From contig OZ251457.1 of assembly GCA_965242565.1 (NCBI GenBank), forward strand, positions 2,542,001-2,606,000: a stretch of 64,000 nt of DNA, written 5' to 3'. The stretch's first letter is position 1, and every line of letters starts with the position of its first letter. A program made the translations under genes and the position numbers. Positions 1-9,948 of the stretch are shown here, piece by piece. This stretch comes from CATQGW01 sp965242565. Its GTDB lineage: Bacteria; Chloroflexota; Dehalococcoidia; Bin125. A model generated the notes under the pieces. That model was given only the letters and a program-made list of their open reading frames with translations, was not told the DNA's origin and did not search any database.

Positions 1-173
1 TCCCCGCAGCCGCCGCCGATCGTCCCCACAAAGCTGCCGTCCTCGCGCACCAGCATCTTCGCCCCCGTCTTGCGCGGCGTGCTGCCCAGCGTCTGCGCCA
101 CCGTCGCCAGCGCGACCGGCTCCCCCGCCGCGCACGCCGCCGTCAGCGCCTCGTACACCTCATCGTTGGGCAT
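1..173 (-). CDS. XdhC/CoxI-family protein, N-terminal part (runs off the window)
   Basis: Only the first 57 codons are inside the window. The start at 173 is preceded by AGGAGCG at a good distance. The peptide contains STPRKTGAKMLV and then GTIGGGCG, which match the N-terminal XdhC/CoxI domain, including its conserved Cys. XdhC-type proteins bind and insert the sulfurated molybdenum cofactor into xanthine dehydrogenase or CO-dehydrogenase-like hydroxylases. The gene lies 34 bp downstream of a second XdhC-type gene on the same strand, so the two are probably co-transcribed. This suggests a molybdenum hydroxylase operon to the left of the window, which is inference because those genes are not visible. 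Confidence 0.8.
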   Translation of the reverse strand, partial: MPNDEVYEALTAACAAGEPVALATVAQTLGSTPRKTGAKMLVREDGSFVGTIGGGCG

Positions 174-207
174 GCTTCGCTCCTGTCTGTGGCCTGCGCG
201 ATCGAGT

Positions 208-1077
208 CTAGCCAGTCGCCGCGCCCGTCGCGCGGCGACGACCCGCCGCCGCCAGCGCCCGGCCTTGCTCCGACATCGGCAGCGCGCCGCCGCCCCGCCG
301 CACCAGAATGATCTCTGCCAGCACCGCCACCGCGATCTCCTCCGGCGTCTCCGCGCCGATGTCCAGCCCAATCGGCGTGAAGACCCGCGCCAGCGAGTCT
401 TCGCCCAACCCCTCGTCCGCCAGATGCTCAAGCACCGTGCGCGTGCGCCGCTTCGAGCCGATCATCCCCACGTAGCCCGCCCCACGCTCCGCCACCTGCC
501 GCAGACTCAGCTCATCCACCAGATGTCCGCGCGAGACCAGCACGATGTAGGTGTTGGCGTTGATCGGAAAGCGCTCCAGCTCCTCGCCGAAGTCCCCGCA
601 GATCACCCGGCAGTGATAGGGAAACCGCTCCGGATTGGCGTAATCCTCGCGGTCGTCGAGGATCGCCACATCCATCCCCAGCAGCGCGCCCACCTCCCCC
701 ACCGCCCGCCCCACATGCCCGCCCCCAACGACCAGCAGTGTCGCCGCCGGCTCAACCACCTCGATCAACACCTCAACGATCGCCGCCGCCGCCTCAATCG
801 CACGCCGCCCTTCCACAAGCTCCCCGTCGGGCGTGAACGCCAGCGTCGCCACGAGATGCTGCGGAATCGCCGCCCGGGCCCGCTCCGCCACCGCGTCCTC
901 CAACGCGCCGCCCCCAATCGCTCCCAGCGGCGGCCCTTCCTGCGGAACCAACATCTTCGCGCCGACCGCCGCCGAGCTGTCGGAGGCCGAAAGCACCGTA
1001 CAGGCGGCGACCGCCGGCCCTTCGCGTGCCGCGCGCAGCAGCGCCATGGCCAGTTCGGCAGGTGCGACATCCGGCAT
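208..1077 (-). CDS. XdhC family protein (molybdenum hydroxylase maturation)
   Basis: A 289-residue protein with the two-part XdhC layout. The N-terminal domain has VGAKMLVPQEG and IGGGALE around residues 38-60. The Rossmann-type C-terminal domain has LLVVGGGHVGRAV around residues 114-126, then GMIGSKRRT, and ends with FTPIGLDIGAETPEEIAVAV. By family, such proteins load the Mo cofactor onto xanthine/CO dehydrogenases in the cytoplasm. The canonical Cys after the GGG motif (GGGC) is Ala here, whereas the partial neighbour keeps Cys, so the two copies may have divided roles. I chose the ATG at 1077 because the family's similarity begins there; an in-frame upstream extension to 1125 is Cys-rich and unconvincing. 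Confidence 0.85.
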   Translation of the reverse strand: MPDVAPAELAMALLRAAREGPAVAACTVLSASDSSAAVGAKMLVPQEGPPLGAIGGGALEDAVAERARAAIPQHLVATLAFTPDGELVEGRRAIEAAAAIVEVLIEVVEPAATLLVVGGGHVGRAVGEVGALLGMDVAILDDREDYANPERFPYHCRVICGDFGEELERFPINANTYIVLVSRGHLVDELSLRQVAERGAGYVGMIGSKRRTRTVLEHLADEGLGEDSLARVFTPIGLDIGAETPEEIAVAVLAEIILVRRGGGALPMSEQGRALAAAGRRRATGAATG

Positions 1078-1096
1078 GGCCGCAGAATACCCGCGC

Positions 1097-2188
1097 CTAC
1101 ACGTTGAACAGAATGTGCAGCACATCGCCGTCCTGCACCTCGTAGTCCTTGCCCTCCGTCCGCAGCAGCGCCCGCTTCTTCGCCTCCGCCTCCGAGCCGC
1201 ACTCCAGCAGATCGTCCCAGCGCGTCACCTCTGCGCGGATAAAGCCGCGCTCCAGATCGGAGTGAATCCGCCCCGCCGCCCGCTGCGCCGTCGCGCCGCC
1301 CGCCACCGTCCACGCCCGACACTCATCCTCGCCCACGGTGAAAAACACCCGCAGCCCCAGCAGCCGAAACGACTCCCTCAGCGCCGTCTCCACCGCGCCC
1401 GCCCCAACCCCCAACTCCGCGCGGTAGGCGTCCGCCTCTTCCGCCTCAAACGACCGCAACTCCTCCTCCAGCCGCGCGCTCAGCGCGACCGACCCCTCCG
1501 GCGCGCCCACGCGCGACAACGCCGACGACGCATCCACCGCGTCGTCCTCGCCCAGATTGATCAGCGTCAGCAGCGGGCGCTCGGTCAGAAAGCGGTAGTG
1601 CCGCAGCCCCGCCCGCTCCTCTTCCGTAAGCGGCGCGTCCAGCGTCGTCCCGCCGTCCGACAGATGCGCCTGCAACCGACGCAGCACATCCACCTCGCGA
1701 TCGATGGCCACCCGCTCCGCCGCCTTCAGCGACTTCGTCTCCTCCGCGATCCGCGTCAACCGCTTCTCGATCAGCGCCAAATCCGCAAAGGTCAGCTCCA
1801 ACTGCATCGCCTCGATGTCGGCGGCCGGATCGATCCGCTCCGCCGGATGCGGCACCGCGTCGTTCTCAAACGCGCGCACCACATGCGCGAGCGCGTCCAG
1901 TTGCGAGAGCTGGTCGAGCAGCCGCGTGCTCGGCGGCTCGGCGTCCCCGCTCAGCGCGCCCGAAAAACCCGCGCCGGGAAAATCCACCACATCCAGCGTC
2001 GCCGGCGTCGTCTTGCGCGGCTGATAGAGCGCCGCCAGCCGCGCCAGCCGCTCGTCCACCGCCGGCACCACCCCCTCGTGCGGATCCGCGTGCGCCGCAA
2101 AGCCCGTCGGACGCTCCGCGCCCGTCAGCGCGTTGAACAGCGTCGTCTTGCCCGAGCGCTCAAACCCGATCAGTCCGATGGAAGGCAT
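1097..2188 (-). CDS. ychF: Redox-regulated ATPase YchF (OBG-family P-loop protein)
   Basis: 363 residues, the usual YchF length. The P-loop GFERSGKTT lies at residues 8-16, with switch/Walker B residues VVDFPGAG near 70. The specificity element reads NLGE, close to the NxxE that gives YchF its preference for ATP over GTP. The C-terminus is a TGS domain ending YEVQDGDVLHILFNV, the family's characteristic end. YchF is a cytosolic ribosome-associated ATPase linked to translation and oxidative stress. The start at 2188 places the P-loop where the family has it; the longer in-frame start at 2242 adds 18 unconserved residues. It is downstream of the Nudix gene on the same strand with a 31-bp gap. 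Confidence 0.92.
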   Translation of the reverse strand: MPSIGLIGFERSGKTTLFNALTGAERPTGFAAHADPHEGVVPAVDERLARLAALYQPRKTTPATLDVVDFPGAGFSGALSGDAEPPSTRLLDQLSQLDALAHVVRAFENDAVPHPAERIDPAADIEAMQLELTFADLALIEKRLTRIAEETKSLKAAERVAIDREVDVLRRLQAHLSDGGTTLDAPLTEEERAGLRHYRFLTERPLLTLINLGEDDAVDASSALSRVGAPEGSVALSARLEEELRSFEAEEADAYRAELGVGAGAVETALRESFRLLGLRVFFTVGEDECRAWTVAGGATAQRAAGRIHSDLERGFIRAEVTRWDDLLECGSEAEAKKRALLRTEGKDYEVQDGDVLHILFNV

Positions 2189-2219
2189 GCTCCTATCGTC
2201 GCACGCCCGCGCCGCACGC

Positions 2220-2729
2220 TCACCTACGCAGACGCGCCTCAAGCTCCGCCGGTGAAAACTCCATCACCCCGAACCCCGGCCGATCCGGATCCGCCAGCGC
2301 CTCCGCCACCAGCAAAATCGAGTCCCGCACCGCCTGCCAGCCCACGCTCGCCGCCGCATCAGCCGCCGATGCCCAACGCCACGCGCAGTGCTCGTCCGAA
2401 ATCGTCGGCTCCGCCCCGTCCGCCGCCAGCGCGACGAACGCCGGCACGAAATAGATCGTGTCGTTCTCCGGGTTGTAGAACGACTCAGGGCGATCGATCC
2501 GAAACCACCGCTCAATCGGCAGCGCCGTTTCCTCGTCCGACTCGCGCACCGCCGCCTGCCAGGCCGTCTCGCCCTCCTCGATGTGCCCGCCGACCGTCTG
2601 CCAGTCGCCCGCGAAGCGGTGACCGGGCGGGCGCTGGAGCAGCAGAAACTCCACTCCGCCCGAGCCATCGAAGCGCGCCGCACGCCGCACGCTGTAGACC
2701 GCCACAAACCGACTGCGCAGCCGCGGCAC
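2220..2729 (-). CDS. Nudix hydrolase
   Basis: 169 residues with a complete Nudix box around residues 47-69: GGHIEEGETAWQAAVRESDEE, consensus GX5EX7REUXEEXGU, with the catalytic Glu residues present. Nudix enzymes hydrolyse nucleoside diphosphates linked to another moiety; the substrate cannot be read from sequence. The GTG start immediately follows the stop of trmO (TAG then GTG with no gap), so translation is likely coupled. With trmO upstream and ychF downstream it forms a short minus-strand operon of nucleotide and translation housekeeping functions. Confidence 0.85.
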   Translation of the reverse strand: MPRLRSRFVAVYSVRRAARFDGSGGVEFLLLQRPPGHRFAGDWQTVGGHIEEGETAWQAAVRESDEETALPIERWFRIDRPESFYNPENDTIYFVPAFVALAADGAEPTISDEHCAWRWASAADAAASVGWQAVRDSILLVAEALADPDRPGFGVMEFSPAELEARLRR

Positions 2730-3239
2730 CTATTCCGCCCACTTCGGAATCGTCGCGTCGAACGAGTCGTAAAAGCTCACATACGGCTTCACATCCAGCA
2801 GCGGCGTCCCATTCACCACATCCAGACCTACCACGTGAACCACCTGCCCGCGCACCCGTTCCACCGGCACAATCGAGACCGCAATCGGATTCGGCCGATG
2901 CGCCGTCCGCGTCGCAAACACCCCCAACTCCGGCGTCCGATCGTCGCCGCTGGGATGCAGCCGCAGCAGACTCCGCCCCTCGTCCGTCACCTGATCCATC
3001 CAGCTGATCACGAACAGATGCGAAAAGCCCTCGATCCCCTCCAGCGCCGGCGCAAACTCCTCGCGGAAGACCAACTCCGACTTGACCTGCGCCCAAACGC
3101 GGCCCGACGTGTCCTCGATCCCGTTGCGCACCACCCCGATCGGCTCCAGATCGCCCAGACGCTCCGGCAGCCGATGCAGCGCCGCCTCGCGCGCCTCGCG
3201 CGGATCACTCAGCCGCAGCCGTTCGCGCCAACTGACCAC
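2730..3239 (-). CDS. trmO: TrmO/TsaA-family tRNA N6-threonylcarbamoyladenosine methyltransferase
   Basis: 169 residues. The core signature TPELGVFATRTAHRPNPI and the beta-barrel end GTPLLDVKPYVSFYDSF identify the TsaA/YaeB/TrmO family, which transfers a methyl group from SAM to t6A37 of tRNA(Thr). The core begins at LEPIGVVRNGI. I chose the GTG at 3239 because GGAGGTG lies five bases upstream of it; the longer frame from 3314 runs into the divergent gyrB promoter region and is low-complexity. It is divergent from gyrB, separated by 99 bp. Confidence 0.82.
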   Translation of the reverse strand: MVSWRERLRLSDPREAREAALHRLPERLGDLEPIGVVRNGIEDTSGRVWAQVKSELVFREEFAPALEGIEGFSHLFVISWMDQVTDEGRSLLRLHPSGDDRTPELGVFATRTAHRPNPIAVSIVPVERVRGQVVHVVGLDVVNGTPLLDVKPYVSFYDSFDATIPKWAE

Positions 3240-3338
3240 GAGCCCACCTCCGCAGCGCAGCGTATCCGCCGCCTGCGTAGTATCGTGGCAGAGAGCCGCG
3301 GCGGCGGCCCCCACTTCTCCGACGATCGCGCAGGCCCC

Positions 3339-5298
<1,960 letters not shown>

Positions 5299-5306
<8 letters not shown>

Positions 5307-6000
5307 ACCAACGTATGACCGACATGTGAGTCGCGGCTTGCCCCCTGCGCTGCGCCGTCGCTGGCGCGGTGCGCCCCGACTGCTGCTCGAAGACACCCCC
5401 GCGCCCCAACTGACGCGCCTGCTTCCGCTGCAAGCCGACGACCAACTGCTCGTGCTGGGCCGTGACGCGCCGCTGCTGGCCGCTGAACTAGCCGACGCCG
5501 GCGGCCTCCGCCAACCCCCTCTAGCTCTGCTGGGACGCCGCCCGCCCATCCCCGCCGGAGAAGCAGCGCGACCGGGCGTGGCGATTGTCCGCGGGCGTGC
5601 CGACCGCCTGCCGCTGACCAACTCGTCGGTCAGCGTGATCGTCGCCCCCCACCAGCTGCGCCGCTGGACCGACGCCCGGCTCACGCAGGTGCTGGAGGAG
5701 GCCTGGCGTGTGCTGGCCCACAACGGCATCTGCGTGCTCTGGGAAGTCGCGCCCTCCCGCTCGTCCCGGGTCAACGCTGTCTGGCGCGCCTGCCTGGGCG
5801 GTGAGCCGCAGCTGCGCCCCTTCGCCCAGCTCGGCCGCGCCGCCTACGACGCGGGCTTCGCCTGGGTGCAGACACTCCCGCTGCGCCCCTTCCTCTGGCC
5901 GCCCGGTCCGCGCATCTCCCTGCTGTTGCGCAAGGAGCACCACACCGAGCAGTCCGTACGCGCGCTCCACTCCCCCCAGCCTCGCGGGGAGCGCACCTGA
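5299..6000 (+). CDS. Probable degenerate class I SAM-dependent methyltransferase-like protein
   Basis: 233 residues whose start ATG overlaps the gyrB stop in another frame (8-bp overlap), so translation is likely coupled. The middle, ADRLPLTNSSVSVIV then LEEAWRVLAHNGICVLWEV, follows the Methyltransf_11 pattern (D-x-LP-F-x-x-x-S-F-D to E-x-x-RVL-x-x-G-G). The expected glycine-rich SAM loop (ExGxGxG) is not recognisable; the equivalent region reads LLVLGRDAPLLAAELADAG. It may therefore be an inactive or very divergent methyltransferase fold. The assignment is by pattern only, and no substrate is suggested by context. Confidence 0.5.
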
Positions 6001-6202
6001 AACCGTCCACTGCCATCCCCCGACAACGCCCCGCCTGTACACCGCCGCCCCACACGCCCCGTGGTCCGAATCCCACATCCTGGGCGCGCATCCCCTCTCG
6101 GTCCACGCTGGACACACAGACAACAACAGCACCTATGAATCCCTCTTTAGTCTCTCTCTATGGATATCCCCGAAAGAGCAGGCGCGAAAAACGGTGCAGT
6201 GC

Positions 6203-6230
6203 TTGGATAAGTGCAGCGCGATCGTAGACT
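6203..6230 (+). promoter_or_regulatory. obg promoter producing a probable leaderless mRNA
   Basis: TTGGAT (6203-6208), a 16-bp spacer, then TAGACT (6225-6230). The ATG of obg starts seven bases after the -10 hexamer, so transcription would begin at or next to the start codon. No Shine-Dalgarno sequence is present between the -10 and the ATG. Confidence 0.55.
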
Positions 6231-6236
6231 GGCAGC

Positions 6237-7505
6237 ATGCTCGACGTAGTCGAAATTGAGATCGCAGGCGGCGCAGGCGGCCGCGGTGCCGTGTCGTTCC
6301 GTCGCGAGAAATACGTCCCGCGCGGCGGGCCCGACGGCGGCCGCGGCGGCCGCGGCGGCGACGTGATCGTGCAGGCCAACGCGCAGCTCAATACCCTGCG
6401 CCGCTACCGCCGCCAGCGCATCTTTCGCGCTGAAGACGGTGCGCCCGGCGGCACCAACAACCGCCGAGGTCGAGCGGGCGCATCGCTGGTGCTCCAACTG
6501 CCCGTCGGCACCACCGTCAGCCGCACAGGCGGCGGCGAGCCAGCCCGGCTCGCCGACCTGCAAACGCACGGGCAGAGCGTGCTGGCCGCCTGGGGCGGCG
6601 ACGGCGGCTATGGCAACGCCTGGTTCAAAAGCGCGACCAACCGCGCGCCGAGGGTCGCCCAGCGCGGCGGCGCGGGCGAGCGCCTGCGCCTGCGCTTCGA
6701 GCTGCGCGTCCTCGCCGACATCGGCATCGTGGGCCTGCCCAACGCCGGTAAATCGTCGCTGCTCCGCACGCTCAGCAGCGCCCGCCCGCGCGTTGCCGCC
6801 TACCCCTTCACCACGCTCGAACCGCACCTCGGCGTGGTCGAGACCGGCTGGGACGACGTGGTGATGGCGGACCTGCCCGGCCTGATCGAGGGTGCCGCTG
6901 GCGGCGCAGGGTTGGGCCACGACTTCCTCCGCCACGCCAGCCGCACCCGCGTCCTGCTGCACCTGGTCGACGGCTCGGCCGAGGACCCGCTTGCCGACCG
7001 CGACACGATCAACCGCGAGCTGGCCGCCTACAGCCCCGAGCTGGCCGCCGTCCCCCAGGTCGTGGCAATCAACAAGGCGGACCTGCCCGAAGTGCAGGAG
7101 CGGCGCGCTGCGCTCGCAGACGCCTTCGGCGAACCGCCCACGCTTTTCTGCTCCGCGCTCAGCGGTGAGGGGACGGACGCCGTGGTTGCGGCCTGCGTCG
7201 AGCGACTGCGAAAGGCGCGCGCCGCCGTGGTGGAAGCGCCGCCTCCGACACCAACGCTGCGCCCCCGCCCCGACGGTCGGCGCTTCACCGTCGAGCAGCT
7301 GCGCGAGCGCGCCTGGCGCGTCCACGGCGCAGGCGTCGAGCGTTTCGTGGCGATGATGGACTTGGACGACGAGCAGGCGCTGGCGGAAACGTATCGCTGG
7401 CTGGAGCGTCGCGGCGTGGCCGCCGCCCTCCACCGCGCAGGCGCACAGCCCGGCGACCGCGTGCGAGTAGGGCGCAGCGAGATGGTGTGGGAGTGGGAAC
7501 GCTGA
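6237..7505 (+). CDS. obg: GTPase Obg/CgtA
   Basis: 422 residues with all three Obg regions. The glycine-rich Obg fold (about 1-160) shows EIEIAGGAGGRGAVSFRREK and GGPDGGRGGRGGDV. The G domain shows GLPNAGKSSLL (about 165), DLPGLIEGA and NKAD. The C-terminal OCT domain runs from about 345 to the end. Obg is an essential ribosome-assembly and (p)ppGpp-responsive GTPase. It is followed by nadD with a 19-bp overlap, the order seen in many bacteria. Its start codon sits directly downstream of a promoter, implying leaderless translation. Confidence 0.97.
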   Translation: MLDVVEIEIAGGAGGRGAVSFRREKYVPRGGPDGGRGGRGGDVIVQANAQLNTLRRYRRQRIFRAEDGAPGGTNNRRGRAGASLVLQLPVGTTVSRTGGGEPARLADLQTHGQSVLAAWGGDGGYGNAWFKSATNRAPRVAQRGGAGERLRLRFELRVLADIGIVGLPNAGKSSLLRTLSSARPRVAAYPFTTLEPHLGVVETGWDDVVMADLPGLIEGAAGGAGLGHDFLRHASRTRVLLHLVDGSAEDPLADRDTINRELAAYSPELAAVPQVVAINKADLPEVQERRAALADAFGEPPTLFCSALSGEGTDAVVAACVERLRKARAAVVEAPPPTPTLRPRPDGRRFTVEQLRERAWRVHGAGVERFVAMMDLDDEQALAETYRWLERRGVAAALHRAGAQPGDRVRVGRSEMVWEWER

Positions 7506-8137
7506 GCGCCGTGGCCGACTCGCTGCGTTTCGAGCCGCACGAGCGCGTCGGTGCGCTCGGCGGCACGTTCGATCCCGTTCACCGCGCCCACCTTCACCTC
7601 GCCGACGCCGCAGCCGCAGCGCTCGAACTCGACCGCATGCTGCTGATCCCCGCTGGCGACCCGTGGATGAAACGCGACCGTCCGGTGACCGAGGCGCGGC
7701 ACCGCCTGGCGATGGTCGAGGCCGCTGTCCGCGAGCGTGGCGGCGGGCTGGAAGTGCTGGACATCGAGCTGCGCCGCGAGGGGCCGACTTACACGCTCGA
7801 CACGCTACAGGCGCTCCGCGCTGCGGGTGCAACGCAACTTTGGTGGGTGCTCGGCGGCGACGCGCTGCGCAGCCTGCCCGGCTGGCACAAGGCTCCCGAA
7901 CTGCTCACCCTCGCCCGCATGGCCGTCGCCGCCCGCCCTGGCGCGCAAATCGAGCGGCGCGAACTCGACCGCCTGGTGCCCGGCCTCGGCCGCTGGGTGG
8001 ACTGGATCCCCATGTCCCCCGTAGACCTCAGCGCCAGCGAACTCCGCGTCCGCCTGGCACGCGGCGAAGACGTGAGCGACGACATCCCCGCCGCTGCTCT
8101 CAACTACATCCACCGCCACCGGTTGTACAACTGGTAG
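7487..8137 (+). CDS. nadD: Nicotinate-nucleotide adenylyltransferase
   Basis: 216 residues from GTG 7487; a second GTG at 7511 is an equally plausible start. The nucleotidyltransferase motif GGTFDPVHRAHLHLA, whose H-R-A-H replaces the usual HxGH, is near residue 25. The C-terminal SASELRVRLARGED matches the ISSTxxR motif. It makes nicotinic acid adenine dinucleotide from NaMN and ATP in NAD synthesis. It overlaps obg by 19 bp, so the two are co-transcribed. rsfS, which often follows nadD, is absent; a toxin-antitoxin-like pair on the opposite strand comes next. Confidence 0.92.
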   Translation: MGVGTLSAVADSLRFEPHERVGALGGTFDPVHRAHLHLADAAAAALELDRMLLIPAGDPWMKRDRPVTEARHRLAMVEAAVRERGGGLEVLDIELRREGPTYTLDTLQALRAAGATQLWWVLGGDALRSLPGWHKAPELLTLARMAVAARPGAQIERRELDRLVPGLGRWVDWIPMSPVDLSASELRVRLARGEDVSDDIPAAALNYIHRHRLYNW

Positions 8138-8167
8138 GCACTGGACGCATAGTGCCTTGGCAGGGCG

Positions 8168-8431
8168 CTACAAGCGCCGGTAGATATCGGTCCGGTGTCC
8201 GCAACGGCGGACGTGAACGGTTTGGGAATCGTCGTCGATGATGAAGAGTGCCCGGTAGTCGCCGACGCGAAGCCGGTGGCCATCTGCCATCCCCCGAACC
8301 TTTTCCACACCGCGCCGGCGGGGGTCGTCGGCCAAGCCCTCAATCGCGGTGCGGAGGCGTCGCGCATAGCGGGCGTCGATCCGCTCAAGGTCGCGCTCGG
8401 CGCGACGGGACACGACTATTCGGTAGGGCAT
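8168..8431 (-). CDS. RelE/ParE-family toxin-like protein
   Basis: 87 residues. It opens with YRIVVSRRAERDLERID and has the central GHRLRVGDYRALFIIDDD followed by VRRCGHRTDIYRR, the normal RelE/ParE fold pattern with basic C-terminal residues (R, H, Y) expected for ribosome-dependent mRNA cleavage. Its start lies 16 bp inside the end of the upstream gene on the same strand, giving an antitoxin-first type II module. It is convergent with nadD. Confidence 0.8.
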   Translation of the reverse strand: MPYRIVVSRRAERDLERIDARYARRLRTAIEGLADDPRRRGVEKVRGMADGHRLRVGDYRALFIIDDDSQTVHVRRCGHRTDIYRRL

Positions 8432-8652
8432 GCCGTGGCTCGCTCGCGCTCGATTCTGTCCATCACCTCGCGGAGCGGTTTGCCCTCGACATCGTCTGTC
8501 ACGATGTCGTAGCAGAGCAGCGCGTCGTCGGCCATGTCTTCGTCTTGCAGGCGCGCGGCTTCAGCGAGTCGCGCGTTCAGCCACGCGTCTGGATCGTCGC
8601 CCATCATCGCGCGCAACTCTTCCCGTTTGATCTGGTCGCGCGCTGTTGTCAT
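8416..8652 (-). CDS. Putative antitoxin paired with the RelE-like protein
   Basis: 78 acidic residues, no recognised DNA-binding motif. It begins MTTARDQIKREELRAMMGDDPDAW and ends DVEGKPLREVMDRIERERA, a helical tail typical of toxin-wrapping antitoxins. GGAGGA lies upstream of the ATG at 8652. Assignment rests on size, acidity and a 16-bp overlap with the downstream RelE-like gene, not on a recognised family. Confidence 0.6.
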   Translation of the reverse strand: MTTARDQIKREELRAMMGDDPDAWLNARLAEAARLQDEDMADDALLCYDIVTDDVEGKPLREVMDRIERERATACPTE

Positions 8653-8700
8653 TGCGTCCTCCTGGACATGCTGATCGAACGGTACCGCACGCGCCGCCCG

Positions 8701-9948
8701 TCAGTCCGCGACCGCCCGCCAACCCGACTCACGGACCAGACGGTCGTAAATCGCCGCCGCCGCGTCGTACTTGTGCATCAGCGGCAGACGCTCCACCCCG
8801 CCCGCCGCATCCAGCAGCACGATCCGGTTGGTGTCCACCGCAAACCCGGCGTCCGCCTCCGAAACATCGTTGGCGACGATGAACGCCAACCCCTTCTTCG
8901 CGATCTTCGCCTGCGCATTGGCGACCAGATCACTCGTCTCCGCCGCGAAACCGACCTTCAGCAGCGACCCCTCAACGCTCGCCACGACATCGGGATTCTC
9001 GACCAGCTCGAGCGTGCGTCCCGCCCCGCCATCCGCCTTTTTCAGCTTCTCCTCCGCCGCCTCGGCCGGCCGATAGTCGGCCACTGCCGCCGCCATGATC
9101 AGCGCGTCCGCGCCCGGCGCGGCCTTCACGATCTGCTCCTGCATCTCCACCGCCGTCTCGACCCGTTGCACGACCACGCCGAACAGACCGCCCGGCGGCG
9201 GCTGCGTCGTCACCAGCGTCGCCACCGCGCCCCGGTCCCGCGCTGCCTCAGCCAGCGCGAAACCCATCTTCCCGCTCGAGCGGTTGCCCACGAAGCGCAC
9301 CGGATCGATCGGCTCCCGCGTACCGCCGGCCGTCACGATCACATGCCGCCCCCGCATCGGCCCTTTGGCCCGGCCGATCGCCGAGCGCACCGCGCCGGCC
9401 AGCTCGGCCGGTTCGAGCAGCCGCCCCAACCCCCGCGCCCCGCTTGCCAGCCGTCCCTCCGCCGGACCCGCCACCAGCACACCGCGCGCCTTGAGCGTCT
9501 CCAGGTTCGCCTGCACGGCCGGCTGGCCGTACATCACGTGATCCATCGCCGGTGCCACGACTAACGGCGCCCCGCAGGCCAGCGCCGTCAGCGTCACCGT
9601 GTTGTCGCCGATGCCCTGCGCCAGCTTCGCCAATGTCGTCGCTGAGGCTGGCGCGATGATCATCGCGTCCGCGCGACGCCCCATCGCCACATGCTGCTCG
9701 GCCGGCGCGGCCGGATCCCAGAGATCGACCGCGACTTCGCCCTGAACCAGACTGCGGAATGTCAGCGCCGGAATGAACCGCGCTGCCGACTCCGTGAGCG
9801 CGACATCGACCACCGCGCCGGCGTCCTCCAACCGCCGCGCCAACTCGACCGCTTTGTACGCCGAAATCGAGCCGGTCACGCCCAGCGCGACGCGCCGCTC
9901 GGCCAGCGGGCGCGGATCGGGCGTGTTGAGTGTTCCCGCATCGCTCAT
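8701..9948 (-). CDS. coaBC: Bifunctional phosphopantothenoylcysteine decarboxylase/phosphopantothenate-cysteine ligase
   Basis: 415 residues. The N-terminal flavin-binding CoaC domain (1 to about 185) opens LGVTGSISAYKAVELAR. The CoaB ligase domain follows with VTAGGTREPIDPVRFVGNRS and AAVADYRP. Together they convert 4-phosphopantothenate and cysteine to 4-phosphopantetheine in CoA synthesis. Two CoaC motifs differ from the textbook form: PASANT reads PASATT, and P-x-MNxxMW reads PAMDHVMY (Asn to Asp, Trp to Tyr). The start overlaps the coaX stop as ATGA, so coaX-coaBC is a two-gene CoA operon. Confidence 0.93.
   Translation of the reverse strand: MSDAGTLNTPDPRPLAERRVALGVTGSISAYKAVELARRLEDAGAVVDVALTESAARFIPALTFRSLVQGEVAVDLWDPAAPAEQHVAMGRRADAMIIAPASATTLAKLAQGIGDNTVTLTALACGAPLVVAPAMDHVMYGQPAVQANLETLKARGVLVAGPAEGRLASGARGLGRLLEPAELAGAVRSAIGRAKGPMRGRHVIVTAGGTREPIDPVRFVGNRSSGKMGFALAEAARDRGAVATLVTTQPPPGGLFGVVVQRVETAVEMQEQIVKAAPGADALIMAAAVADYRPAEAAEEKLKKADGGAGRTLELVENPDVVASVEGSLLKVGFAAETSDLVANAQAKIAKKGLAFIVANDVSEADAGFAVDTNRIVLLDAAGGVERLPLMHKYDAAAAIYDRLVRESGWRAVAD

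Noticed and set aside
2388..3338. N-terminal extension of gyrB
   Set aside because: It lies antisense to trmO and the Nudix gene and is Arg-rich; similarity to GyrB starts at the ATG at 3339.
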